Assembly: GCF_013408565.1 (NCBI RefSeq)
Contig: NZ_JACBZX010000001.1
Span: 806,001 to 870,000 of the forward strand
Length of the DNA: 64,000 bases
Reading direction: 5' to 3'
From: Janibacter alkaliphilus
GTDB lineage: Bacteria; Actinomycetota; Actinomycetes; Actinomycetales; Dermatophilaceae
Positions 43,307 through 51,776 of this stretch are shown here, one piece after another. The number at the start of each line of letters is the position of its first letter. Positions within the stretch are counted from its first letter, which is position 1. The position numbers were made by a program, and so were the translations under genes. Under the pieces are notes generated by a model. That model ran no database searches. It saw only the letters and a program-made list of their open reading frames with translations, and was not told the DNA's origin.

Positions 43307-44116
43307 GTGAGCACCATCGTCTTCCTGCACGCGCACCCCGACGACGAGGCGACCGCGACCGCCGGGTCGCAGATCCTGGCCAGCCGGGCCGGGCACCGGG
43401 TGGTCGTCGTCTACGGCACCAACGGTGACCACGGCGAAGGGAGCGAGCACCTCCCCGAGGGCGTGACCCTCGTCGAGCACCGCCGCGGCGAGGCCGAGGC
43501 GAGCGCGGCGATCACCGGCACGGCGCGGGTCGCCTGGCTCGGCTACGCCGACTCCGGGATGACCGGCTGGGAGCAGAACCACGCGCCCGGCGCCTTCCAC
43601 GCCGCCGACCTCGACGAGGCCGCGGGGCGCCTCGCGGCGATCCTCGACGAGGAGGACGCGGACGTGCTCGTCGGCTACGACTGGCACGGCAACTACGGCC
43701 ACCCCGACCACGTCAAGGTCCACCACGTCGCCCACCGCGCCGCCGAGCTGGCCGCCCGGCGACCCCGGCTGCTGGAGTCGACGAGCAACCGCGACCACAT
43801 GCGGGTGCTCTTCGCCATGGCCAAGGAGATGGGCATGGCCGGCGACGGCGACGACCAGGACACCTGGGACATCGACGGCCCGGCCGACGACGGCAACCCC
43901 TTCGGCACCCCCGAGGCGGAGATCCACTGGCGCACCGACGTCAGCGCGGTCATCGACGACAAGCGCGCCGCGCTCTCCTGCCACGCCAGCCAGACCTCCG
44001 ACGCCGGGATGATGCTGGCGATGCCGCCGGAGGCCTTCGCCGCCGGCTTCGGACACGAGTTCTACATCGAGCCCGGCCTGGAGCCGGGGATGCGCGACGG
44101 GCTGCCCTTCGCCTGA
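43307..44116 (+). CDS. PIG-L (LmbE-like) family N-acetylglucosamine deacetylase
   Basis: 269-residue zinc-dependent deacetylase fold. The AHPDDE motif (9-14) supplies the catalytic Asp and two metal ligands, and GHPDHVKVHHV supplies the third histidine. Relatives include mycothiol MshB and Bca enzymes, and antibiotic tailoring deacetylases. This sequence lacks clear MshB specifics, so only the family is assigned. GTG start. Preceded by a conspicuous palindrome, so likely regulated. Confidence 0.87.
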   Translation: MSTIVFLHAHPDDEATATAGSQILASRAGHRVVVVYGTNGDHGEGSEHLPEGVTLVEHRRGEAEASAAITGTARVAWLGYADSGMTGWEQNHAPGAFHAADLDEAAGRLAAILDEEDADVLVGYDWHGNYGHPDHVKVHHVAHRAAELAARRPRLLESTSNRDHMRVLFAMAKEMGMAGDGDDQDTWDIDGPADDGNPFGTPEAEIHWRTDVSAVIDDKRAALSCHASQTSDAGMMLAMPPEAFAAGFGHEFYIEPGLEPGMRDGLPFA

Positions 44117-44146
44117 GCGGCTCGCGCCGCCCGCCTCACCCGACGC

Positions 44147-45574
44147 TTAGGCCTTCGTCAAACGCGAGCGCGATCGCTGAAGAAGTGACGACGGGTAGTG
44201 AACGCGCTTGATCGCATCGTCGCAAAGGCGCAACCTGGCGTGAAGACAACAAAGGCCGCGAACCACTTCCTTTAGTTCTCTTTGAAACTCGATGCCGCAT
44301 TCCCGAAAATACTCGCAAAGCTCGTACTCTTCGTGAGAGCCCAGCAGGTCAACCCCCTCGAGCAACGCGTTGCGGAATCTGTCCCGCGAAGACTCCAACG
44401 TCCCAACGTCAACGACACCGTCCCATCGGCCCCGCCCAGAACCTCCCGTACTGCAACTTTCGCCCCTGTGTTGACTCGCTGTCGAGGGCCAGGCCATAGC
44501 AAGAACGTCCAGGCACCCATTCGGCGCCTGCGTGAGGACATCGAGCCGAGTTGTGGGGTCGCCGAGCACCCTCTCGATCTGCCCCAGTTGGCCACGGAGA
44601 AGTTCGAGAGACTCGGGCCAGGGCAGTGGATCGCGCGGCCGCGTCCTTGTCCTGCGGCGCGATTCAGCAACCCCCCTGTGAGGCGTCCTCCCCGATGTGC
44701 GCAGCAGAGGAAGAGGCGGGCTGACGACCGGCCCACTCGACTCCCACGCCATGGCCCCTTGGGAAACTGAATGCACCACGTGCCTCAGATGCCCCGGCCC
44801 AGACGAGGCTATGTCGTCAGCCGAGTCCGCGGCGTACCTTGCGGCAAGGTCGACATGTACGCGAACTCGAGAAAGAACCTCCTCCGCCGTCGCGCCACGC
44901 TGAGTAATGTAGGCCGCCCTTCCTCGCCACTGCGTAGATCCTGAGTAGGCAAGCACGAGACCCAGCAATCCGACCACCGCAGCCAAAGTCACGTTCTCAT
45001 GCATGAAGGAACCCAACCTCGCCAGGTAACCAGTCAAGTGATCGACTACATCTGGGTGTCTCAGCCAAAGAGCGCCTGCCAGACAGTAAAGCAGTACCGC
45101 TAGTCCAACTGTGGTTCCCAGCACGACCCTAAATGCCCTACCCGCACGAAACCCGACCCTCAACAGAAACAGTGACCCCCGACCTAATAGGGATGGCCTG
45201 TGGCCACTGAGATCCTCAACTCGAGTCACGCTTTCGCCGCTACAAATGGTTGATCTCCACCTTCGCGGCGTAACGCGAAGCGCTGCGCAGCAGGCCACAT
45301 ATATCTGAGCGTTGCTCCTCAACAACTCCGTCGTGGTCGCCTGGCTATCGGCGATCGTGTACCAAACCCCTACAACCCACCTCAGGCTCGTGAAGAATCC
45401 GTAGAGTACCCTCAGAGCGAGAAGCCACACTGCCGACAGAAATGCCGCAGCAACTATGGCCGCCACAACCGTGGAAACCCATGAGCCCGCAGTAGGAAAA
45501 TCCTGAACCCCGATGACCTCTAAAGGGAAGAAAAGGCTCCCGACAATCTCCGGAGCCGGATCGTCTGCCGCCAT
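44147..45574 (-). CDS. hypothetical multi-helix membrane protein, atypical composition
   Basis: 475 residues. A broad hydrophobic N-terminus (two helices, about 28-75), further helices near 150-173 and 195-212, then a long soluble cytoplasmic part rich in Arg, Cys and Ser. I do not recognise a family. Base composition is clearly lower in GC than the neighbours and codons such as AGA, CTA and ATA-rich runs occur, so it was probably acquired horizontally. The flanking 168 bp (45575-45742) share the low GC and hold no gene that I can see. No mobility gene or direct repeat was found at its edges. Confidence 0.7.
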   Translation of the reverse strand: MAADDPAPEIVGSLFFPLEVIGVQDFPTAGSWVSTVVAAIVAAAFLSAVWLLALRVLYGFFTSLRWVVGVWYTIADSQATTTELLRSNAQIYVACCAALRVTPRRWRSTICSGESVTRVEDLSGHRPSLLGRGSLFLLRVGFRAGRAFRVVLGTTVGLAVLLYCLAGALWLRHPDVVDHLTGYLARLGSFMHENVTLAAVVGLLGLVLAYSGSTQWRGRAAYITQRGATAEEVLSRVRVHVDLAARYAADSADDIASSGPGHLRHVVHSVSQGAMAWESSGPVVSPPLPLLRTSGRTPHRGVAESRRRTRTRPRDPLPWPESLELLRGQLGQIERVLGDPTTRLDVLTQAPNGCLDVLAMAWPSTASQHRGESCSTGGSGRGRWDGVVDVGTLESSRDRFRNALLEGVDLLGSHEEYELCEYFRECGIEFQRELKEVVRGLCCLHARLRLCDDAIKRVHYPSSLLQRSRSRLTKA

Positions 45575-45742
45575 ACATGACCTCCCATGAATACAGAACC
45601 TGCTACCCGGCCCCCTGGTGTCTCCGAGGAGGACGTACAGCAGACAGTCAATCTCGCAAGGACGAATGAGAGTGGGCTCTCAGCAGTAGTTCCTCGCCAC
45701 TAAGACAGAGCTGCGGTCACTAGTAGAGCCTGACTATCCGCC

Positions 45743-46162
45743 TCACCCCGCCTGCTCGCCCGGTCCCTGGAGGTTGACCATCCACCGCACGCCGAAGCGG
45801 TCGGTGAACATGCCGAACTCGTCGCCCCACATCTGCGTCTCCAGCGGCACCTCGACCTGACCGCCCTCGGACAGCCCGGCGAAGTGCTCCCGCAGCCGCT
45901 CGTCGTCGCCGCTGAGGCTCATCGCGATGCTCGCGCCGTGGTCGACGGGCATGCCGGGCGCGCTGTCCGAGGCCATCAGCTCGTAACCGTCGTCGGTGCG
46001 CAGGTACGCGTGCATGACCTTGTCGGCGTGCTCGCCCGCGGTCGGGTCCATGTCGCCGAAGGTCATGATCTGCGGGGTGCCGCCGAGCACGGAGGCGTAG
46101 AACTCCAGCGCCTCCCGGCAGCGCTCGGGGAACTGGACGTAGGGGGTGAGGGTGGAGGTCAT
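45743..46162 (-). CDS. VOC-family (PhnB/glyoxalase-like) protein
   Basis: 139 residues of two beta-alpha-beta-beta-beta modules: TPYVQFPERCREALEFYASVLGG at the start, and WGDEFGMFTDRFGVRWMVNL at the end, as in PhnB-type 3-demethylubiquinone-methyltransferase-like proteins. The family includes fosfomycin and bleomycin binding proteins and isomerases. Start ATG 46162 has AAGGAG upstream. No function is assigned. Confidence 0.85.
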   Translation of the reverse strand: MTSTLTPYVQFPERCREALEFYASVLGGTPQIMTFGDMDPTAGEHADKVMHAYLRTDDGYELMASDSAPGMPVDHGASIAMSLSGDDERLREHFAGLSEGGQVEVPLETQMWGDEFGMFTDRFGVRWMVNLQGPGEQAG

Positions 46163-46281
46163 CGTCGACTCCTTCTCCGGCCGAACCCGATGCCCGACGG
46201 CTGCCACCAGCGTCCTCCTGGGCACCGACAGCGCGCCAGCCCCGCCCGACGACCCCTGCGCCAGGTGCCGGTGACCCTCGG

Positions 46282-46944
46282 TCAGGCGCCGGTGACCCGC
46301 ACCCGGTCGCCCTCGCGCACGAAGCGCACCTGCGCCAGCGAGTCGACGACGAGATCGGCCTCGGTGAGCGCGTCGGCGTCGCTGGTCGTCGTCACGGCCA
46401 GCACCGCGCACCCGGCCGCCCGCGCGGCGGCGATGCCGGTCGGGGCGTCCTCGCAGACCAGGCAGTCGGCCGGGTCGACCCCGAGCCGCTGCGCGGCGAG
46501 GACGAAGGGGGCCGGGTCCGGCTTGCCCCGCTCGACGTCCTCGATGGTGACGAAGGCGGCCGGCACCTCGATCCCCGCCGCCTGCAGCCGCACCGCGGCG
46601 AGCTCGCGGTGCGCCGAGGTGGCCACCGCGTGCCGGGCCGGCTGACCGGCCGGGGAGATCGCGGCCACCGCCTCCCGGGCCCCGGGCAGCGCCTCGACGT
46701 CGTCCGTGTCGGCGACCTCGAGCTCGCTGATCCGGGCCAGCGCCGCGTCGGCGTCGACGTGCGGGGCGAGCCGGGCGATGATCCCGGCGGCCGGCACCCC
46801 GTGCATGCCGTCCAGGCCGGTGAGGTCGACGCCGTACTCCTGCGCCCAGGCCACCCAGGACCGCTGCACGGAGCCGAGCGAGCTGACCAGGGTCCCGTCG
46901 TTGTCGAAGAGGACGGCGGCGAAGGTGCGATCGAGCAGGGCCAC
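46282..46944 (-). CDS. HAD-superfamily phosphatase (beta-phosphoglucomutase-like)
   Basis: 220 residues. Catalytic aspartates lie in LFDNDGTLVSS, motif II in VATSAHRELA, Lys in ERGKPDPAPF, and acidic motif IV in CLVCEDAPTGIAAARAAG. The helical cap is of the sugar-phosphatase type. It probably dephosphorylates a sugar phosphate such as glycerol- or deoxyglucose-phosphate. The GTG at 46944 gives the normal short N-terminus. Monocistronic and leftward. Confidence 0.87.
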   Translation of the reverse strand: MALLDRTFAAVLFDNDGTLVSSLGSVQRSWVAWAQEYGVDLTGLDGMHGVPAAGIIARLAPHVDADAALARISELEVADTDDVEALPGAREAVAAISPAGQPARHAVATSAHRELAAVRLQAAGIEVPAAFVTIEDVERGKPDPAPFVLAAQRLGVDPADCLVCEDAPTGIAAARAAGCAVLAVTTTSDADALTEADLVVDSLAQVRFVREGDRVRVTGA

Positions 46945-47082
46945 GTGTCCACTATCTCGCGGCCGCTGCAGCCGCCCGCACCCCGGTGCGAGGGTGGGCC
47001 CCGGACACCGCCGCACCACCCACCACCGATCACCGCACACCGATCACCACGCTCTGATCGCTGCACCCGGACAGGAGCCCGC

Positions 47083-48021
47083 ATGGGACCGAGCACCGCC
47101 TACGACATCGTCGTCAACGTCTTCGACACCACCCACGAGGTCGGCCCGGGGGCGCCGGACTGGCCGTCCGCCTCGTCCGGCTGGGCCTTCGGGATGCCGC
47201 CCGCGATCCGCCCCGAGCAGTGGCCGCTGGACCCGGACACCGGATACCCGCTGATGCACGGCTTCACCCTGCAGCTGCCCGAGGAGTACCGCTGCCACGG
47301 GCCGGAGATCGTCGGCGTCAGCTTCTTCGGCTCCCCGCCGGACCACGAGGAGGGGACGCGCAACCCGCGGGTGGCCGCGGCCCTCGCCGCCGACACCCCG
47401 CCGAGCGAGCCGGACCTGCTCCCCTTCTACGAGGCGCAGCAGCGACGGCACCCCCGCGCCCACTTCATGATCGACGTCCTCGACGCGCACTACGCCGTGA
47501 TCCTGCTGACCGCCGAGGAGCTGGCCGGGCCCCGGACCATGCCGCCGCCGCTCGTGGACAGCCCGGCGCTGGCCGAGGTCCCCGCGCCGAGGTGGCTGAC
47601 CGAGGGGTCCATCGCCTCGATCCACCACCCCCGCTTCGCCTCGCGGCCGTACACCCGTTACGCGAAGCCGGAGGAGGCGCTCAAGCGGATCCTGGGATTC
47701 GCCCACGCGCTGACCCTGGTGCCACGGCGCGAGGACCCGAACGCGGGCAGGCCGCCGGTCGAGCTCCCCGACGGGGGCGTCTCAGATGAGGGCTATGTCT
47801 GTCAGTGGCTGCACGACGAAGACGAGGTTCACAAGCAGCCGTGGGCCCGCGGCCACGACGCCAACCACATCGGCGGCACCTGTCAGCCGTGGCAGGACGT
47901 GCCGGACGGCCTCAGCCCGTACTACATCGAGTTCAACGAGTGGATCGGCAACTTCAACTTCGGCGGGGGCAACGGGCGGCTGGACCTGCTCAACCTCACC
48001 TTCGAATGGGACTGCGGCTGA
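47083..48021 (+). CDS. hypothetical protein, conserved-looking
   Basis: 312 soluble residues, Pro- and Trp-rich, no signal peptide. The closing segment (GGTCQPWQDVPDGLSPYYIEFNEWIGNFNFGGGNGRLDL) faintly recalls the YwqG/DUF1963 fold, but I am not certain of that. The ATG at 47083 has an AGGAG site. The next gene begins 45 bp downstream on the same strand. No function is proposed. Confidence 0.65.
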   Translation: MGPSTAYDIVVNVFDTTHEVGPGAPDWPSASSGWAFGMPPAIRPEQWPLDPDTGYPLMHGFTLQLPEEYRCHGPEIVGVSFFGSPPDHEEGTRNPRVAAALAADTPPSEPDLLPFYEAQQRRHPRAHFMIDVLDAHYAVILLTAEELAGPRTMPPPLVDSPALAEVPAPRWLTEGSIASIHHPRFASRPYTRYAKPEEALKRILGFAHALTLVPRREDPNAGRPPVELPDGGVSDEGYVCQWLHDEDEVHKQPWARGHDANHIGGTCQPWQDVPDGLSPYYIEFNEWIGNFNFGGGNGRLDLLNLTFEWDCG

Positions 48022-48066
48022 CCGGGGCTCGGGCGGCCCTCCGCAGGGCGCCTATCCTCGAGCACC

Positions 48067-49674
48067 GTGGAGCAGACGAACCGGGTCGACGAGCCGCCCG
48101 AGGACGTGGCGACCGGTCTCGACGACGAGGCGCCCGGGGTCGACCCCGACGACCTGGCGACGACGCTGCGGGTGCTCGACATGCTGCACGAGCTGCCGCC
48201 CGGGCACCCGGACATCCAGCGGGTCAAGCGGGCGACCGGCACGATGTACAACCGGGTGCGCAAGGCCCGCCGCCGAGAGGCGCGGCAGGCCGAGCGCGGG
48301 CCGAAGGTGGCCCACGACGACGCGATCCTCGCCCGCACCGCCACCGGTGCCCCCGGGCGCATCGACGACGAGACGAAGGGGGTCCTCCCGACCCCTCCGG
48401 AGACGAGCCGGCAGACCTTCGTCGGGGAGCTGCAGATCCCCCGCGGCTGCTACGTCTGCCACGAGCGCTACACCCTCGTCGACGCCTTCTACCACTGGCT
48501 CTGCCCGGCCTGCGCCCGTGACAACCAGGCCCGCCGCGACCAGGGTACCGACCTCACCGGCAGGCGCGCGCTGCTGACCGGCGGGCGGGCGAAGATCGGG
48601 ATGTATATCGCCCTTCGCCTGCTCCGGGACGGCGCCGACCTGACGATCACCACCCGCTTCCCGCGGGACGCCGCCCGGCGCTTCGCCGCGCTCGCGGACA
48701 GCGCCGACTGGCTGGACCGGCTGAGCATCGTCGGGATCGACCTGCGCGACCCGGGACAGGTGACCGCCCTCGCCGACGAGGTCGCGGCCGGCGGCCCGCT
48801 GGACATCCTCGTCAACAACGCCTGCCAGACCGTGCGACGCAGCCCCGGCTCCTACCGGCACCTGCTCGCCGGCGAGGACGAGCCGCTCACCGGTGACGCC
48901 GCCCGCGTCCGCACGCTCGAGGTCGGACGGAGCCGCCAGGCGCACCCGGCGGCGCTGGTCGCCGCGCTGCAGGACCCCGCCGCACCCGGCACCCCTCTGA
49001 TGGGGCGGGACGGTGGACGGGACACGAGCCGGGACGGGCGATCGGCGCCCGCGACCTCCGCCGAGGAGCGGACCGCACGCGCGCTCACCGCAAACGCCTC
49101 GGTGGCCGCCCACCGCGACGGCACCGCCGTCGATGCCGGCGGGCTGCTGCCCGACCACGCCACGAGCAACTCCTGGACCCAGCACGTCGAGCAGGTCGAG
49201 CCGCTGGAGATGCTCGAGGTGCAGCTGTGCAACCAGGTGGCGCCCTTCCTGCTCGTCTCCCGGCTGCGACCGACGATGCGGGCGGCGGTGCAGCGGCGCC
49301 GCGAGCAGGTCGGCGCGGCCGCCCGGGCCTACGTCGTCAACGTCTCGGCGATGGAGGGCCAGTTCTCCCGGCGGTACAAGGGCGCCGGGCACCCGCACAC
49401 CAACATGGCCAAGGCCGCGCTGAACATGCTGACCCGCACCTCGGCGGAGGAGATGTTCCGCAGCGACCGGATCCTCATGACCGCCGTGGACACCGGCTGG
49501 ATCACCGACGAGCGCCCGCACGAGCAGAAGCTCGACATCGCCGACCAGGGCTGGCGCGCCCCGCTGGACCTCGTCGACGGCGCCGCCCGGGTCTACGACC
49601 CGGTGGTGCGCGGCGAGGCCGGCGAGGATCTCTACGGGATCTTCCTCAAGGACTACCGCCCCTACCCCTGGTGA
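48067..49674 (+). CDS. SDR oxidoreductase with N-terminal zinc ribbon
   Basis: 535 residues. An N-terminal part with C128-x2-C131 and C146-x2-C149 forms a likely zinc ribbon (GCYVCHERY...LCPAC). A Rossmann SDR domain follows (TGGRAKIG at 171-178, VNNACQT), with a roughly 100-residue insertion. In the usual active-site block the lysine is present in NMAKAAL, but the position four residues earlier is Thr rather than Tyr (HTNMAK), so classical SDR chemistry is doubtful. Proteins of this build exist in bacteria and fungi without known function. GTG start at 48067. Confidence 0.75.
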   Translation: MEQTNRVDEPPEDVATGLDDEAPGVDPDDLATTLRVLDMLHELPPGHPDIQRVKRATGTMYNRVRKARRREARQAERGPKVAHDDAILARTATGAPGRIDDETKGVLPTPPETSRQTFVGELQIPRGCYVCHERYTLVDAFYHWLCPACARDNQARRDQGTDLTGRRALLTGGRAKIGMYIALRLLRDGADLTITTRFPRDAARRFAALADSADWLDRLSIVGIDLRDPGQVTALADEVAAGGPLDILVNNACQTVRRSPGSYRHLLAGEDEPLTGDAARVRTLEVGRSRQAHPAALVAALQDPAAPGTPLMGRDGGRDTSRDGRSAPATSAEERTARALTANASVAAHRDGTAVDAGGLLPDHATSNSWTQHVEQVEPLEMLEVQLCNQVAPFLLVSRLRPTMRAAVQRRREQVGAAARAYVVNVSAMEGQFSRRYKGAGHPHTNMAKAALNMLTRTSAEEMFRSDRILMTAVDTGWITDERPHEQKLDIADQGWRAPLDLVDGAARVYDPVVRGEAGEDLYGIFLKDYRPYPW

Positions 49675-49720
49675 CTCTTTGCGTAGTGGCCGACGCGCGC
49701 CGATCCCACGTTGACGAGGC

Positions 49721-51010
49721 TCAGCCGACGATCCCGGCCTCCGCCGCGAGGAAGAGCAGGGTGAAGCCGGCCAGGAAGACCAGCCCGGCGTAGCTCAGCC
49801 AGCGCAGCACCGGGGAGAGGTCCTCGCGGTCGCGCACCAGCGTGAAGTTCAGCCAGGCGAAGACCGGCGCGGTGAGGAAGGCGCTGATCATCGCGAAGCG
49901 CAGCATCGTCGCCAGCTGGGCGCTCATCAGGATGATGATGAGCAGGCCGACGAGGGCGATGCCGCTGGTCCAGACGATGAGCGCCGGGCGGGTCATCTCC
50001 GGGGCGCCGCGCAGCAGCCGCACCGACTCGGCGCTCGCCCGGGCGTAGCCGTCGACGACGGTGATCGTCGTGCCGTACATGCAGGCGAAGGCGATGAGCG
50101 CCACGATCGGCGCCACCCAGTCACCGATCGTGCTGCCGTACATGTCGATGAGCTGGGTGATGTAGGCCCCGCCCTGGGTGGCCACCTCGACGCCGGTCCC
50201 GTGCTGCACGAGCGCGCCCATGGCGAGGAAGAAGAGCGCGAGGATCGCCGAGGCGGCGTAGCCGACGTTGAAGTCGAAGAGGACGTCGCGGGGGCTGGTG
50301 CGCACCAGCCGCTGCTTGGCGCTGATCCACAGCGAGTTCAGCGCGGAGATCTCGATCGGCGCCGGCATCCACCCCATGAGCGCGATGAGGAAGGGCAGGC
50401 TGGCCCAGCTCCACGGGGACGGCGAGACGAAGCCGGGGTCGGCCTGGGCCCCCTTCGTGAAGGCCAGGACGGTGGTGACCACGGTGCCGACGGCCAGGGT
50501 GATCATGATGACCTTGGTCAGCGCGTCCAGCGCGCGGTAGCGGCCGGCGAGCAGGATCGCCCAGACCGACAGCATCACCGCGGTCGCCAGCCAGGGCACG
50601 CTGATCTGCCACGGCAGGACGTAAGCGAGGATCGAGGCGCAGAGCAGCCCGACGCCGGCCGTGGAGATGACCGAGGAGACCGCGCACAGCGCGAAGAAGA
50701 CCCACAGGTAGACCCCGCCCTTGCGGGCGTATCCCTCGACGAGGGAGTGGCCGGCCTCGACCGTGTACTGCGGGCCGAAGCGGAAGAAGGGGTACTTCAT
50801 GAGGTTGACGAGCAGCAGCAGCCCGACGAGCTGCCAGCCGTAGAGCGCGCCGGCCTGGGTGGAGGAGACCAGGTGGGAGCCGCCGATGGCGGCCGAGGCC
50901 ATGAGCAGGCCCGGGCCGAGCGCGGAGAGCCGCGTGCGCCAGCTGCTCGGGCTCTCGTCCTGGGGTGCGGGCTGGGGCGGGGGCTGCCTCGTCGTATCGC
51001 CGGTGACCAC
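49721..51010 (-). CDS. NRAMP-related membrane transporter lacking the metal-site motif
   Basis: 429 residues, about 11 helices, NRAMP/LeuT-like. The first helix reads GPGLLMASAAIGGSHLVSSTQAG, where canonical Mn/Fe carriers have DPGN, and the sixth has MGWMPAPIE in place of MPH. Both metal-contact sites are therefore changed, and the substrate may not be a transition metal. Several GTG starts are possible (51043, 51010, 51007); I use 51010. Confidence 0.78.
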   Translation of the reverse strand: MVTGDTTRQPPPQPAPQDESPSSWRTRLSALGPGLLMASAAIGGSHLVSSTQAGALYGWQLVGLLLLVNLMKYPFFRFGPQYTVEAGHSLVEGYARKGGVYLWVFFALCAVSSVISTAGVGLLCASILAYVLPWQISVPWLATAVMLSVWAILLAGRYRALDALTKVIMITLAVGTVVTTVLAFTKGAQADPGFVSPSPWSWASLPFLIALMGWMPAPIEISALNSLWISAKQRLVRTSPRDVLFDFNVGYAASAILALFFLAMGALVQHGTGVEVATQGGAYITQLIDMYGSTIGDWVAPIVALIAFACMYGTTITVVDGYARASAESVRLLRGAPEMTRPALIVWTSGIALVGLLIIILMSAQLATMLRFAMISAFLTAPVFAWLNFTLVRDREDLSPVLRWLSYAGLVFLAGFTLLFLAAEAGIVG

Positions 51011-51058
51011 GCGGGGACGGTACTCCCCCGGCCGGCGCACCACCCCCTGGGTCGGCGA

Positions 51059-51568
51059 TCAGTCCGGTCGGCCCACCGCCGCCGACGTCGCGTCGGTGAG
51101 CGCGACGAGGTCGCGCGGTGCGAGCTCGACGTCCAGGCCCCGGCGGCCGCCGCTGACCAGGACGCTGTCGTGCTGCAGCGCGCTGTCGTCGACCACAGTG
51201 GCCAGCGCCCGCTTCTGCCCCAGCGGGGAGATCCCGCCGACGACGTAGCCGGTGGTCCGCTCGGCCAGGGCCGGGTCGGCGAGGGTGGCCCGCTTCGAGC
51301 CGACCGCGGCGGCCAGCGCCTTGAGGTCGAGCTGGCCGGCGACCGGGACGATCGCGACGACGAGCCCGTGGGCTGCTGGCCGGTCGGTCTGGGCGAGAAG
51401 CGTCTTCAGCACCCTGGCCGGGTCGACGCCGAGCAGCTCGGCCGCCTCGAGACCGAAGGAGGTGGCCGCCGGGTCATGCTCGTAGGCGTGCAGGACGTGC
51501 CAGGTGCCGGTGCGCTCGAGTGCCTGGATCGCCGGGGTGCCCGCACCCGCCCCCTTCCGTCTCGCCAT
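51059..51568 (-). CDS. ybaK: Cys-tRNA(Pro)/Cys-tRNA(Cys) deacylase, YbaK/EbsC family
   Basis: 169-residue trans-editing enzyme that hydrolyses mischarged Cys-tRNA(Pro). The conserved lysine lies in ARVLKTLLAQ, and further family blocks are GSKRATLADP, TTGYVVGGISPLGQKRAL and VSGGRRGLDVELAP. ATG 51568 yields the usual length. It is divergent from fdhA with a 208-bp gap. In a genome that incorporates selenocysteine, editing of Cys misacylation has added relevance, but no direct link is shown. Confidence 0.9.
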   Translation of the reverse strand: MARRKGAGAGTPAIQALERTGTWHVLHAYEHDPAATSFGLEAAELLGVDPARVLKTLLAQTDRPAAHGLVVAIVPVAGQLDLKALAAAVGSKRATLADPALAERTTGYVVGGISPLGQKRALATVVDDSALQHDSVLVSGGRRGLDVELAPRDLVALTDATSAAVGRPD

Positions 51569-51642
51569 GCCGGGCACGCTACGCCGGTGACCTTGCCGCC
51601 GCAGACGCTCAGGTTCGTCCCAGGTGCTCAGCCTGCAGAGTG

Positions 51643-51662
51643 AGCGGATGCAGCTGCCTAGG
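51643..51662 (+). promoter_or_regulatory. shared 20-base element upstream of fdhA
   Basis: AGCGGATGCAGCTGCCTAGG lies 115 bases before the fdhA start. An identical 20-mer, then GGTTG after one variable base, occurs upstream of selD (60393-60412 on the minus strand) in the same orientation relative to the gene. It includes the palindrome GCAGCTGC. It may be a common control site for the selenocysteine genes or a dispersed repeat. Confidence 0.5.
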
Positions 51663-51776
51663 GGGTTGCGGGGTGTCGGGGGTGCCATAGTGGGGGCGAG
51701 CAGGACGTGGCTGGGCGCGAGGACGCGCGGGACGTCACGACGCGCAGGACGTCAGGACGAGGGACGGGAGGGCGGG

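Noticed and set aside
39239..44056. 1605-codon leftward open frame
   Set aside because: Only its 3' end (39239-39865) is a real DUF5701 gene. The rest runs antisense to the LOG-adjacent MFS, sterol-desaturase-like and PIG-L genes and is low complexity.
44147..45574. Low-GC gene as part of a prophage or integrative element
   Set aside because: No integrase, transposase, tRNA target or flanking direct repeat is visible; only the single gene is atypical.
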